A DNA stretch of 64,000 nt from Brevibacillus thermoruber 423 (GCF_000454065.1 NZ_KE695649.1:60624-124623); one strand, 5' to 3'; positions 16,371 to 25,772 are shown, counted from the first letter of the stretch. Notes: generated by a model not told the origin, from the letters alone. Program-made: numbers and translations.

Positions 16371-17948
16371 ATGCGTCTGGATTCATTTTTGCACAATCTG
16401 CACTTTGACATTGACAGGCTTGATCCGCCGGACTGGGAGGTGGATTGGAACGACGCCCCCCTCGCGTATAAGCTTTACCGCGGCCTGCCTGTCGTCCCGC
16501 TTTCTGCGGAAGTGCCGCTGACGCTGGAAGGACGGGAAGTGCCCGGAATTCCCGCTCTTTCCGACATCGGCCATTTTCTCTGGTATGCGTTCGGGCTTGC
16601 GAAAGTCTGCCAATGGGAGCTTGTCGGGGATGGAGCGGAACAAGAAGGCGGCGTAACGCATTCGTTCCGGCGCTTTCTTCCTTCCGGCGGGGCGCTGTAT
16701 CCCAGCGAATTGTACCTGTATTTGCGAGTAAAGGATTTGCCCGCAGGGATCTACCATTACGATACCGCACACCACCGCCTGGTGCTGCTGCGGGAAGGCG
16801 ATTTCGATTCCTATGTCGCCAGGGCTCTCGGCAATCGCTGCGACGTGTCGGCTTGTTTCGGCACGGTGTTTGTCTCGACGATGTTTTGGAAAAATTTTTT
16901 TAAATACCATAACTTTTCCTACCGGCTGCAGGGGTTGGATGCCGGGGTACTGATCGGGCATCTGCTGGAGGTGGCGAAACGGTTTGGCTTTTCGTCGGGG
17001 GTGTACTTCCAGTTTCTTGACAGGGCCGTCAACCATCTGCTCGGCCTGTCCGAACAGGACGAGAGCGTGTATGCGGTCATTCCGCTGTCAGTGGAACCGG
17101 GGATGACCTGGTTTGCCGACAGGGGGAGGGACGAGGCGATCACGGCCAGCGAACTGTGCCGGGAGTTGAGGCCGATTGCGCATGAGCACTACGTCCGGTC
17201 GCGGCGGGTCCGGCCGTACCCGATGCTGGTCAGGATGAACGAAGCCTCCCTGCTGGAATCGACCCGGTCGTTTCGGCAGGTGGAGGGAGAGACGCACGAA
17301 AACGTAAAGGGTCGGACGGTGCCCCTGCCCCCGGTGAACCGGTTGTCGTATGACCTGGCAGCGGCCTGCAAGAAGCGGCATTCGCCGGGGATCGACTTCG
17401 TGTTGGGCCGGGTAAGCCAGGAGCAGCTCGCCGCGCTGCTGCGGGAAGCGACCGCTTCCTTCGCCTACCGGAATGATTTGGACGGGGTGCGAGCGAATTC
17501 CGAACCTCGCGTCTCGCTGTATCTCTGTCTGCATCATGTGGAAGGCATCCCGGACGGCGCCTACCGCTATGACAGCGGCGCGCATGCCCTGCAGATGGAA
17601 CGTCCCGGAGATCATCGGCTGTCGCTCCAGCAGGCCATGACGCTCGACAATGTCAATCTGTTCCAACCCCCGCTCTGCCTGCATCCGGCGGGGGGACGGG
17701 ATCACCTCCAAACGGCACTGGGGTACAGGGGATACCGCATTCAACAAATGGAGGCCGGCATGCTCGTGCAGCATGTGCTGCTGGCGGCATCGGCCCTCGG
17801 GATGGCGGGGCATCCGCTTCTGGGATACGACGCGAATATGTGCGACGAGATCTATGGGATTGCCTCACGCGGCCAAACCTGCCTGATCCAGCTCCCGGTA
17901 GGTCCCTACCGCCCCGCCTCCCGTCTGGAGGGGAGCCTGCACGCCTAG
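16371..17948 (+). CDS. SagB/ThcOx-family azoline dehydrogenase, two-domain
   Basis: FMN-dependent dehydrogenase of 525 residues that oxidises azolines to thiazoles/oxazoles. It starts at the ATG at 16371 behind GGGAGGAAG. Two nitroreductase-like halves are visible: 1-270 (FRRFLPSGGALYPSELYLYL, GIYHYD, QGLDAGVLIGHLL) and about 310-525 (SPGIDFVLGRVS, GAYRYDSGAHAL, QQMEAGMLVQHVLLAA). The first half has the canonical SGGALYPSE segment; the second lacks it and may be structural. Such doubled SagB proteins occur in heterocycloanthracin-type loci. It is the last clear cluster gene; no protease, dedicated exporter or immunity gene follows directly. Confidence 0.92.
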   Translation: MRLDSFLHNLHFDIDRLDPPDWEVDWNDAPLAYKLYRGLPVVPLSAEVPLTLEGREVPGIPALSDIGHFLWYAFGLAKVCQWELVGDGAEQEGGVTHSFRRFLPSGGALYPSELYLYLRVKDLPAGIYHYDTAHHRLVLLREGDFDSYVARALGNRCDVSACFGTVFVSTMFWKNFFKYHNFSYRLQGLDAGVLIGHLLEVAKRFGFSSGVYFQFLDRAVNHLLGLSEQDESVYAVIPLSVEPGMTWFADRGRDEAITASELCRELRPIAHEHYVRSRRVRPYPMLVRMNEASLLESTRSFRQVEGETHENVKGRTVPLPPVNRLSYDLAAACKKRHSPGIDFVLGRVSQEQLAALLREATASFAYRNDLDGVRANSEPRVSLYLCLHHVEGIPDGAYRYDSGAHALQMERPGDHRLSLQQAMTLDNVNLFQPPLCLHPAGGRDHLQTALGYRGYRIQQMEAGMLVQHVLLAASALGMAGHPLLGYDANMCDEIYGIASRGQTCLIQLPVGPYRPASRLEGSLHA

Positions 17949-18005
17949 CGTTCGCCGTTTGTGCTGACCGATACCCTGCTTGTTTTCGCGGTATGCGCGG
18001 AGACG

Positions 18006-18033
18006 GGCAGGGCTGTTTTTTTCAAGCCCTGCC
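18006..18033. terminator. Hairpin after the TOMM operon
   Basis: GGCAGGGCT pairs with AGCCCTGCC around a T-rich loop. No T run follows the stem, so it may be a weak terminator or an RNA-stabilising hairpin. Confidence 0.4.
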
Positions 18034-18154
18034 GCAGCGGGCGGGGGGTGGCGCCTGCCTTCTGCTTTGCGCCCTGAAACTGCAAGCGGGTGCAGTTGGT
18101 TCATTGCTTTTTGGAGGGAAAACGTGAAATCATAAGGGGGAGGTGAGAAGCAAG

Positions 18155-19165
18155 ATGATTCGCTTGAGCGTACTGGACCAATCCCCGATTGCCCAGGGCA
18201 GCACGGCCCCGGAGGCGCTGTCCCAGACCGTCCGCCTGGCCCGTGAACTGGACCAACTGGGGTATCATCGTTTTTGGGTATCGGAACATCACCATACGTT
18301 GGGGTTGGCCGGGTCCAGCCCGGAAATTCTGGTGGCCCATCTGGCCGCGGTCACCACGAACATGCGAATAGGGACGGGCGGTGTCATGCTGCCCCACTAC
18401 AGCGCGTACAAGGTGGCGGAAACGTTTCGCGTGCTGGAAGGACTGCACCCCAACCGGATCGACCTGGGGGTAGGCCGGGCACCCGGCGGCATGCCGCTCG
18501 CCACGAGAGCGCTGCAGGAGGGAAAAGTAACGGGCATCGACCGGTATCCCGAGCAGTTGGATGATCTGATCGGCTATTTGTACGACACGATTGACGAGAA
18601 CCACAAGTTTCCAGGGCTGCGGGCAACGCCCATCGTGCCCACCGCGCCCCAGTTGTGGCTGCTCGGCTCCAGTGGGGAGAGCGCCAGACTGGCCGCCCAG
18701 CGAGGAGCATCGTTCGCCTTTGCCCATTTTATCAACGGGGAAGGCGGCGAAGAGGCCATGCGGTGGTACCAGGAACATTTTCAGCCGTCCCTCGTAAGCG
18801 ATCGGCCGCAGTCGATGGTGGCGATCTTTGTCGTCTGTGCCGAGACCGAGGAAGAAGCGAACCGAATCGCTTCCAGTCTCGACCTGTCCCTCTTGCTGCT
18901 GGAAAAAGGGGGCGGCAGTCAGGGTACCCCCTCCGTCGAAGCGGCGCTGCGGTATCCCTATACCGATTATGACCGCTACCGGATTCAGGAAAACCGCAAG
19001 CGAATGATTGTGGGCACCAAGGAACAGGTGAAGGAGCGAATCCTGCAGATGAGCGAGCGGTACAACACGACGGAGTTTATGGTGGTCACCATTACGCACG
19101 ATTTCGAAGCGAAGCGGAAGTCGTTCCGGCTGCTGGCGGAGGCATTCGGCTTGTCGGGCCGGTAG
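18155..19165 (+). CDS. LLM-class flavin-dependent oxidoreductase
   Basis: Luciferase-like TIM-barrel monooxygenase of 336 residues. The ATG at 18155 is chosen (GGGGGAGGTG upstream; the protein begins at MIRLSVLDQSPI, the conserved N-terminus); a GTG at 18143 sits inside the ribosome binding site. Typical segments are FWVSEHHHT, GTGGVMLPHYSAYKVAETFRVLE (about residues 70-92), DLGVGRAPGG and the C-terminal GTKEQV. The family includes alkanal and nitrilotriacetate-type monooxygenases, but many Bacillus members have no known substrate. It is 206 bp beyond the dehydrogenase gene and could be a tailoring enzyme of the peptide cluster or an unrelated neighbour. Confidence 0.9.
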   Translation: MIRLSVLDQSPIAQGSTAPEALSQTVRLARELDQLGYHRFWVSEHHHTLGLAGSSPEILVAHLAAVTTNMRIGTGGVMLPHYSAYKVAETFRVLEGLHPNRIDLGVGRAPGGMPLATRALQEGKVTGIDRYPEQLDDLIGYLYDTIDENHKFPGLRATPIVPTAPQLWLLGSSGESARLAAQRGASFAFAHFINGEGGEEAMRWYQEHFQPSLVSDRPQSMVAIFVVCAETEEEANRIASSLDLSLLLLEKGGGSQGTPSVEAALRYPYTDYDRYRIQENRKRMIVGTKEQVKERILQMSERYNTTEFMVVTITHDFEAKRKSFRLLAEAFGLSGR

Positions 19166-19470
19166 ACGCCCAATGAATCAAACAGGGAAACGGACGGTCG
19201 CGAGGCGGCCCGTTTCACGCGCGTCCCATGAGCATGCGGCACGCCCGATGGTCCAGGTTCCATGCGGGAGCAGCGGGGCGCGCGTGTTTTTTGGGGAAAA
19301 GGTGGCGGCGCATTCCGCTCTGCACCAGCGCCGGCGTCCGGCCGGAGGTTTGTCGGCAGGCGCATAAAGCCGCGGTGTGAAGCCGTAAGATCATTCGATT
19401 CGTTGTAATAGACAAAATATTCTGTATCATATATCATATATGCAATGTCGCAGCGATTGAGGTGCATGGC
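19166..19470 (+). promoter_or_regulatory. Intergenic region with likely promoter/operator of the GntR gene
   Basis: The first 220 bp are GC-rich with no supported gene. The last 70 bp become AT-rich: TTGTAA (about 19402), then TATTCT (about 19417) could be a weak promoter, and the near-palindromic ATATATCATATAT just after it is a candidate GntR-family operator. The spacing is not ideal. Confidence 0.4.
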
Positions 19471-20112
19471 GTGCGATCCTCGTTCATTTCGTACAAGTCG
19501 TTAAAAATGCAGGCGTACCACGTTTTGAAGGAGGCGATCATCAGCGGAACCCTGACGGACCATCAGATGCTGACGGAACGCACAGCGATGGAGCTGTTCG
19601 GCATCAGCCGCACCCCTTTTCGCGAGGCGGTTCAAATCCTGGAAGCGGAAGGCTGGGTCTATTCCCTGCCGTACAAAGGCATCTATGTCAGTCCTGTCAA
19701 CCTGAAGGATTTCGAGGAAGTGTTCGAACTGCGCCTCATTCTGGAGACCGCCATCGTGCGAAAGGTGGCGAGCCGGCTGGACGAGACCGGCTTCGCTGTG
19801 TTGGAAAGGATGGTCGAGTCGATGCAGACCGATTCCGCCGCGCAAAACGATTACGACTTCACCTCGCTGGATTTTGCCTTTCACCGGACCTTGAACAACA
19901 TGGCCGACAACAGGCGCCTGCTGGCGATGACGGAACAGATTTACGACGTGATGCGCCGCATCGGCATGAGGGTCCTCAGGCGGCCGATTGCCCGCCGGGA
20001 GGAAATCATTCGCGAACACCGGAAGATTCTCGACGGACTCCGAAACGGCACAGCGGAAGCGGCTGTGATCGAGCATCTGGAGAGAGTGAAGCAGTTGATG
20101 AAGCATGAGTAA
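19471..20112 (+). CDS. GntR-family regulator, FCD (FadR) subfamily
   Basis: 213 residues from the GTG at 19471 (TGAGGTG 7 nt upstream; the GTG at 19462 lies within that site). The N-terminal winged helix (about 8-70) has LTERTAMELFGISRTPFREAVQ. The C-terminal all-helical FCD ligand domain has the acidic/His metal residues (ELRLILE, DFAFHRTL, IREHRKIL). FCD regulators usually repress adjacent catabolic genes and release DNA on binding a carboxylate. It precedes an MFS remnant and an amidase gene, so a local repressor of an amide or carboxylate catabolic operon is the likely role. Confidence 0.9.
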   Translation: MRSSFISYKSLKMQAYHVLKEAIISGTLTDHQMLTERTAMELFGISRTPFREAVQILEAEGWVYSLPYKGIYVSPVNLKDFEEVFELRLILETAIVRKVASRLDETGFAVLERMVESMQTDSAAQNDYDFTSLDFAFHRTLNNMADNRRLLAMTEQIYDVMRRIGMRVLRRPIARREEIIREHRKILDGLRNGTAEAAVIEHLERVKQLMKHE

Positions 20113-20359
20113 CGGAGGGGGAGCGGAGACCGCTCTGTCATCTGACACCGAACCGTCCGAAGCGGGCACGTTTGGCGGCGTCCCCCATTTCTTCGCCACC
20201 ATCGCGACGCTTGTGGCGCCGACCCTGACCGGCGTCTTCGTGAACGGATACGGGTATTCCGCCATGTTCGTGGCGCCGACGGTGGCGGCGTTCGGCGGCA
20301 TCCCGGCGATGGTCGCTGGCAAACCGGGACGCCGGGTGAAAAAATCTGTGGAGGTATAG
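20105..20359 (+). pseudogene. MFS transporter C-terminal remnant
   Basis: The frame after the GntR gene encodes residues with the pattern of the last two helices of an anion/sugar-acid MFS symporter: AGTFGGVPHFFATIATLVAPTLTG, here split as GTFGGVPHFFATIA and LVAPTLTGVFVNGYGYSAMF, then a Gly/Ala-rich helix and a basic tail GKPGRRVKK. At about 80 residues it is a fifth of the normal size and has no signal of its own. The rest of the transporter is absent, so this looks like an internal deletion in a regulator-transporter-amidase operon. It overlaps the regulator stop by 8 nt. Confidence 0.65.
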
Positions 20360-20362
20360 GAA

Positions 20363-21724
20363 ATGAATCTGCTCACGTTATCCCGTTCCATCCGGGAAAA
20401 GAAGATGTCTCCCGTGGAAGCGGTGCAGCAGACCTTGCAAAGGATCGAGAAGGAGAATCCGGTCTGCAATGCGTATATCACCGTCTGCGCCGAGGAGGCG
20501 ATGGCCGCGGCCGTCCAGGCGGAACAGGAAATCATGGCGGGGAACAATCGCGGCCCTCTGCACGGCGTGCCGGTTGCCGTCAAGGATCTCATCTTTACCA
20601 AAGGCATCCGCACCACCATGGGCTCCAAGGTATACGAACGTTTCGTCCCCGACAGGGACGCGACCGTCGTGCGGAAATTGAAGCAGGCCGGCGCGATCGT
20701 CCTCGGCAAGACCAATACCCATGAGTTTGCCTACGGGCCGATCGGCGACCGCTCCCACTTCGGCCCTACGCGCAATCCCTACAACCCGGAGAAGATCACG
20801 GGGGGCTCCAGCGGCGGTTCCGCGGCGGCCGTCGCCGCCCACCTGGCTGCTGCCGCACTGGGAACCGACACGGGCGGCTCCATCCGGATTCCCTCGGCTG
20901 CCTGCGGAATTGTCGGGATGAAACCGACCTTTGGCCTGGTCAGCAAGGCGGGGGTGTTTGACCTGGCCTATACGCTGGATCACGTTGGGCCGATGACGAA
21001 GACGGTCAAGGACAACGCGGTGCTGTTGAACGTGCTGGCGGGATACGATGAAGCCGACCCGCATTCCCTCCCGCAGGTCCGGGAAGACTACACGCGCTTT
21101 ATCGGGGAGGGCGTGCGCGGCATCGTGATCGGGGTTCCCGAGGTGTATTTCCGGCATGTGGACAAAGAGGTGGAGGCGGCAGTCCGGCGGGCGATCGACG
21201 TCTACCGCAGCCTGGGCGCGGAAGTGCGGGAGGTGGAGGTCCGCGGATTCGCAGCGCTGTCCGAAGCGCAGCGCATTACCATCCAGGCGGAAGCGTACGC
21301 GGTGCATGAACGGACCGTGGCCGAGCACGGGGCTGACCTGGACCCGGAAGTCCTTGAGCGCCTGCTGGCGAGCAGGGAGGTTCCCGGATACCGGTATGTG
21401 CAGGTGCAGCACCGCAGAAAGCAGCTTACCCGCCAATTCAACGAGGTGTTTGACGACGTGGATGCCCTGCTGACGCCGACCCTTCCCATTTTGCCGACGG
21501 ATATCAATCAGCGGGAAGTGGCGATCGGCGCGTACACGGAAGGCGTACGGCAGGCGCTGCTCCGGCTGACCGCGCCGACCAACTTTACCGGAAATCCGTG
21601 TTTGTCCGTCCCCTGCGGCTTCTCCGACAGCGGCCTGCCGATCGGCTTTCAACTGATCGGCAAACACGGTGACGAGGCACGGCTGTATCAGATCGGGCAT
21701 GCCTATGAACAGGCCGTTTCGTAA
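20363..21724 (+). CDS. Amidase (amidase-signature family)
   Basis: 453-residue amidohydrolase that cleaves carboxylic amides to acid and ammonia. It starts at the ATG at 20363 behind GGAGG. The Ser-cisSer-Lys triad is present: Lys74 (VAVKDL), Ser149 in GGSSGGS and Ser173 in TDTGGSIRIP. It resembles GatA and bacterial amidases, but no gatB or gatC flanks it, so tRNA amidation is unlikely. The GntR regulator and transporter remnant upstream point to uptake and hydrolysis of an external amide. The substrate is unknown. Confidence 0.92.
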   Translation: MNLLTLSRSIREKKMSPVEAVQQTLQRIEKENPVCNAYITVCAEEAMAAAVQAEQEIMAGNNRGPLHGVPVAVKDLIFTKGIRTTMGSKVYERFVPDRDATVVRKLKQAGAIVLGKTNTHEFAYGPIGDRSHFGPTRNPYNPEKITGGSSGGSAAAVAAHLAAAALGTDTGGSIRIPSAACGIVGMKPTFGLVSKAGVFDLAYTLDHVGPMTKTVKDNAVLLNVLAGYDEADPHSLPQVREDYTRFIGEGVRGIVIGVPEVYFRHVDKEVEAAVRRAIDVYRSLGAEVREVEVRGFAALSEAQRITIQAEAYAVHERTVAEHGADLDPEVLERLLASREVPGYRYVQVQHRRKQLTRQFNEVFDDVDALLTPTLPILPTDINQREVAIGAYTEGVRQALLRLTAPTNFTGNPCLSVPCGFSDSGLPIGFQLIGKHGDEARLYQIGHAYEQAVS

Positions 21725-21831
21725 AGGAGTCCCAGCCTGTCACGCTGCCGCACGCATGGCATTCAGGTTCGCCTGACGGACGGGACAGGAGGGCAGGGGA
21801 CAGAAGATACCCACCAAGGAACAAACCGGGC

Positions 21832-21867
21832 AAAAACGAACACCGTTTGCTGGCGGTGTTCGTTTTT
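21832..21867. terminator. Bidirectional terminator between amidase and fhs
   Basis: The 14-bp perfect stem AAAAACGAACACCG/CGGTGTTCGTTTTT, with an 8-nt loop, has T runs in both directions and serves the two convergent genes. Confidence 0.9.
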
Positions 21868-21896
21868 GTCCATGGGGCCGATGGTTGGGTGCGCGT

Positions 21897-23523
21897 TCAC
21901 GCGAGGCCGGTCACCCGCCCGTGCTCATCGACGCGCAGAGCCTCCGCGGCCGGCTTTTTCGGCAGGCCGGGCATGGTCAGCAGGCTGCCGGTCAGCACGA
22001 CGAGAAACCCGGCACCGGCGGAAATGCGGATGTCGCTCACATGGATGGTAAAATCAGTCGGAGCGCCCAACCGGTCCGGCTGGTCGGTGAAGGAGTACGG
22101 CGTTTTGGCCATGCAGACGGGCAGGCGGGAGAGTCCCATCCCGTCCGCCTTCTCCAGCGTCTTGAGCGCTGCTCCGGAAAAGGTGACGGCGGAGCCGCGG
22201 TACAGCTTTATGACGATGGTCTCGATTTTCTCCCGCGGGGAGAGGCGATCCTCGTACAGGAAGGCAAAGGAGGAGGGCTGTTCCGCCGCGCGAACGACCG
22301 CTTCGGCCAGTTCGATTCCGCCTTTGCCTCCCTCTTTCCAGACGGTGGAAAGGGCCGCGTCCACCCCGAGTTCCCGGCACATCGCCAAAACGGCGTCCAG
22401 CTCGGCGGGCGTGTCGGTGGCGAAGCGGTTGACGGCGACAACCGTCGGAACGCCGAAGTTGCGCAGGTTTTCCACGTGCCGCTGCACGTTGGCAAATCCG
22501 TTTTTCAGCGCCGCCAGATTCTCCCGATGCAGGTCGGCGGCGCCGATGCCCCCGTTGTACTTCAGGGCTTTCACCGTTATCACCAGGACGGCTGCGGACG
22601 GCGTCAGTCCGGCTGATCTGCATTTGATGTCAAAGAACTTTTCGGCTCCCAGATCGGCGCCGAAGCCCGCCTCCGTCACCACGTAATCGGCCAGCTTCAG
22701 CGCGAGCTTGGTGCCGATCACGCTGCTGCAGCCGTGGGCGATGTTGGCGAAGGGACCGCCGTGGACAATGACCGGCGTGCCTTCCGTCGTCTGCACCAGG
22801 TTGGGCTTGAGGGCGTCCTTCAGCAGCACGCACATCGCGTCCACCGCGTGGATGTCGCGCGGCGTGACCGGCTGGCCGTCCTGGTCGTAGCCGATGATGA
22901 TCCGCCCCAGCCGCTCCCGCAGGTCGTCCATCTGTTCGCTCAGGCACAGGATGGCCATGATTTCCGACGCGGGCGTGATCAGGAAGCCGTCTTCCCGCAG
23001 CGGTCCGTTTCCGTCGCCCAGGCCGACCACGATCTGGCGGAGCGCCCGGTCGTTCATGTCCATCGCCCGTTTCCACACGATTTTCTTCGGATCGATCCGC
23101 CGGGCATTGCCGTGGTAGAGGTGATTGTCAATCATTGCGGCCAGCAGGTTGTGGGCCGCCGTAATCGCATGCAGATCGCCCGTAAAGTGCAGGTTGATCT
23201 CATCGGACGGGAGGATTTCCGCTTTTCCGCTGCCGGTCGCGCCTCCCTTCATGCCCAGGCACGGTCCCAGGGAAGGTTCCCGCAGCGCGGCAACGTCTTT
23301 TTCCCGATGCGGTTCAGCGCCTGGGACAGCCCGATGGTCGTCAAGGTTTGCCTGCCCCCGCCGGATTGGGATTCATGGCGGTGACCAGCACCAGTTTGCC
23401 GTCCGGACGGTCCGCAACCTTTTCCCACAGGTCGCGGGACAGCTTTGCCTTGTATTTTCCGTACAGCTCCAGATCTTCTTCCGCAATGCCCGCCTGTCTG
23501 GCTGCGTCGGTGATCAGTTTCAT
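21897..23523 (-). pseudogene. fhs: Formate-tetrahydrofolate ligase, two frameshifts
   Basis: The normal enzyme makes 10-formyl-THF from formate, THF and ATP. From the ATG at 23523 (GGAGG 12 nt upstream) the N-terminus reads correctly (DLELYGKYKAKLS, LVLVTAMNPNPAGAGK) until a stop at 23341 caused by a one-base loss just after the P-loop. The next block (TTIGLSQALNRIGKKTLP) is in a second frame, and after another one-base loss near 23300 the remaining 451 residues (from MKGGATGSGK, INLHFTGD to the end) are in a third frame. Joined, the length is about 556, the normal size. The P-loop also departs from the usual PTPAGEGKTT. If the reads are right, the gene is inactive. Confidence 0.85.
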
Positions 23524-23673
23524 GGCCGGATGCCTCCATCCCGTTTCGTTTTTTTTTCTTCTTTTTACTATGTTCACCAGGCTGTCCACATGTCCTTGAG
23601 GGGCACGCGAAAAGAATGGGGCGGCGAGGCGGGGGAAACGGCGGTGAGCATGGAAAGCGGCCGGATGGGCACG

Positions 23674-23722
23674 AAAAAAGCACCCGCGGTTCTGCCGTAT
23701 CGCAGCATCACGGGTGCTTTTG
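23674..23722 (-). terminator. Terminator after gbsR-like gene
   Basis: Reading leftward, AAAGCACCCG pairs with CGGGTGCTTT around a structured 24-nt loop and continues into TTTTTT. Confidence 0.8.
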
Positions 23723-23746
23723 TGCGAAAAGCGGATGGGGACGTGC

Positions 23747-24292
23747 CTAGCTCATCGGCTTCTTCGGCACAAATTGAAAGATTTCGTGTGTTTCGAACGA
23801 GTCGATCAAGCGGGAGAGCCAGTCGTAGTATTCCAAGCCGTTTTCGATGCGGTGAATGCTTGTTTGCACGCGTTCTCTCAGCTCATCCGACAGCTCTTCG
23901 CTTTGGAGAAGGGCGCGCAGCTCCTGCAGCGATTTTTTCATCGCGTGCACGTTGTACTCGGCGGCGCTTCTCCAACGGAGCGAGAACAAGTCAATGAAAT
24001 TCTGGTACCAGTCGAGGTTTACCTCGTAGTGGTCCTTTCGCGCTCCTTTTTTCCAGATTTTTTCCACCATTTTCAATTCCATCAGGGTTCGCACGCCGGT
24101 GCTCATGCTCGTCTTGCTCATGCCCAGCGCTTCGCCCATTTCATCGAGGGTCATCGGCTTGTCTTGAAACAGCAGGGTTCCGTACAGCAACCCCGTGGAC
24201 ATGGTGATTCCGTACAGATCCATGTTCTTGGCGAGAGCTTCGATCACCCGTTCCTGAGCCCGTTGAAGGATTTCTTCATGTTTGGCATCCAT
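23747..24292 (-). CDS. GbsR/MarR-family regulator of glycine betaine uptake
   Basis: 181 residues from the ATG at 24292 (GAGGAG upstream at a long distance; longer in-frame starts lack a site). It has the winged helix of GbsR proteins (LLYGTLLFQDKPMTLDEMGE, then MSKTSMSTGVRTLMELKMV) and the C-terminal segment that binds choline in B. subtilis GbsR and OpcR (WYQNFIDLFSLRWRSAAEYN). It is divergent from opuA genes, the arrangement of a local repressor. Here no choline-oxidation genes (gbsAB) are nearby, so it probably controls OpuA alone. Confidence 0.88.
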   Translation of the reverse strand: MDAKHEEILQRAQERVIEALAKNMDLYGITMSTGLLYGTLLFQDKPMTLDEMGEALGMSKTSMSTGVRTLMELKMVEKIWKKGARKDHYEVNLDWYQNFIDLFSLRWRSAAEYNVHAMKKSLQELRALLQSEELSDELRERVQTSIHRIENGLEYYDWLSRLIDSFETHEIFQFVPKKPMS

Positions 24293-24440
24293 AGCAAACC
24301 AAGCAGCTCCTCTATTCGTTTTACCTGATTCGAATTGTACTAAGGAAACCATCAGAAGTAAATGATCATATCATACAGTATATACGAGATATTCTTAGCA
24401 TGAAGTTAAAAAAGTACGTAAAGTTTTTTCTGAACGCCAA

Positions 24441-24498
24441 ATATTCGTAAATATCGCTGATTACCAAATTTGTGGGAACCATCCTCCTTCGATACAAT
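24441..24498 (+). promoter_or_regulatory. opuA promoter and candidate GbsR operator
   Basis: TTGTGG (24470-24475), a 17-bp spacer and TACAAT (24493-24498) form a SigA promoter. The palindrome ATATT-CGTA-AATAT (24441-24454) lies 15 bp upstream of the -35 and is a possible regulator site; that assignment is inference. Confidence 0.65.
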
Positions 24499-24542
24499 GA
24501 GAGGGAGCGATTGCGTCCGTACAAAACGTTGGAGGTGACGTT

Positions 24543-25772
24543 ATGCCGAAAATCAAGGTGGAAAATCTCACGAAAATCTTTGGACGTCAGCCTCATCGCG
24601 CGTTTGACTACCTGAAGCAGGGACGGTCCAAGCAGGACATCTTCAAGGAAACGGGCCTGACCGTGGGGGTCAATCAGGTCAGCTTTGAGGTGGAGGCGGG
24701 AGAGATTTTTGTCATCATGGGTCTGTCCGGCAGCGGCAAGTCGACCCTGGTGCGCCTGATCAACCGGCTGATCGAACCGACGGCCGGCCGCATCCTGATC
24801 GACGGGGAAGACATCGTCGGGATGAACGCCGAACAGCTTCAGCAGGTCCGGCGGAAAAAGCTGGGCATGGTTTTTCAGAAATTCGCCCTGTTTCCCCACC
24901 GAACGGTGCTGGAGAACGTGGAGTTTGGACTGGAAGTGCAGAATATTCCAAAAAAAGAGCGGGAAGAGAAGGCCAAAAACGCCTTGGCGCTGGTCGGCCT
25001 CAGCGGCTGGGAGAACAGCATGCCCGATCAGTTGAGCGGCGGGATGCAGCAGCGGGTCGGGCTGGCGAGAGCGCTGGCCAACGATCCGGACGTCCTCCTG
25101 ATGGACGAAGCCTTCAGCGCCCTGGACCCGCTGATCCGCAAAGACATGCAGGATGAACTGCTGGAACTGCAGACGACCATGCAGAAAACGATCCTGTTTA
25201 TTACCCACGATCTGGACGAAGCCTTGAAAATCGGGGATCGGATCGCGTTGATGAAAGACGGGGCGATCGTCCAGATCGGCACGCCGGAAGAGATTCTGAC
25301 CAATCCGGCCAACGAGTACGTGGAGAAGTTCGTGGAAGACGTGGACCGCTCCAAAGTGCTGGCGGCGGAACACGTGATGAAGCGGGCGGAAACGATCACC
25401 CTCGACAAGGGGCCGCGGGTCGCCCTGCAGTTGATGAAAGACAGAGGCGTCTCCAGCCTGTACGTGGTGGACAAAAAGAAACGGCTGATCGGCGTGGTCA
25501 AGGCGGACGCGGTCAATGCCGCCTCGCGGGAAGCGAAGACGCTGGAAGACGTGATGGATCGCGAGGTGCCGACCGTCTCGGCCAATACGCTGTTGAACGA
25601 AATGTTCGACCTGGTGGCGTTTTCCGACATCCCCGTGGCCGTCACCGGCGAGCAGAACCGCCTGCTGGGTGTCGTCGTGAAAGGGGCGGTATTGGGCGGA
25701 CTGGCCGGCAAGGTCAACCGGAAAACGCCGTCCGATGCTGAAGAAGAAAGGCAGGTGATGGCGGGTGAGTGA
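24543..25772 (+). CDS. opuAA: Glycine betaine ABC transporter ATP-binding protein OpuAA
   Basis: ATPase (409 residues) of the osmoprotectant importer. GGAGGTGACGTT precedes the ATG. Walker A is GLSGSGKST (60-68), the Q-loop VFQKFALFPH, signature LSGGMQQR and Walker B LLMDEAFSALD. After the nucleotide-binding domain come two CBS repeats (about 280-400: RGVSSLYVVDKKKRLIGVV and a second with IPVAVTGEQNRLLGVV), which sense ionic strength in OpuA systems. It begins the three-gene opuA operon; the permease GTG overlaps its end by 8 nt. Confidence 0.95.
   Translation: MPKIKVENLTKIFGRQPHRAFDYLKQGRSKQDIFKETGLTVGVNQVSFEVEAGEIFVIMGLSGSGKSTLVRLINRLIEPTAGRILIDGEDIVGMNAEQLQQVRRKKLGMVFQKFALFPHRTVLENVEFGLEVQNIPKKEREEKAKNALALVGLSGWENSMPDQLSGGMQQRVGLARALANDPDVLLMDEAFSALDPLIRKDMQDELLELQTTMQKTILFITHDLDEALKIGDRIALMKDGAIVQIGTPEEILTNPANEYVEKFVEDVDRSKVLAAEHVMKRAETITLDKGPRVALQLMKDRGVSSLYVVDKKKRLIGVVKADAVNAASREAKTLEDVMDREVPTVSANTLLNEMFDLVAFSDIPVAVTGEQNRLLGVVVKGAVLGGLAGKVNRKTPSDAEEERQVMAGE

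Noticed and set aside
19173-19367. Small plus-strand frame after the LLM gene
   Set aside because: Arg/Ala-rich with no ribosome binding site and no family; a frame on the other strand is equally open.
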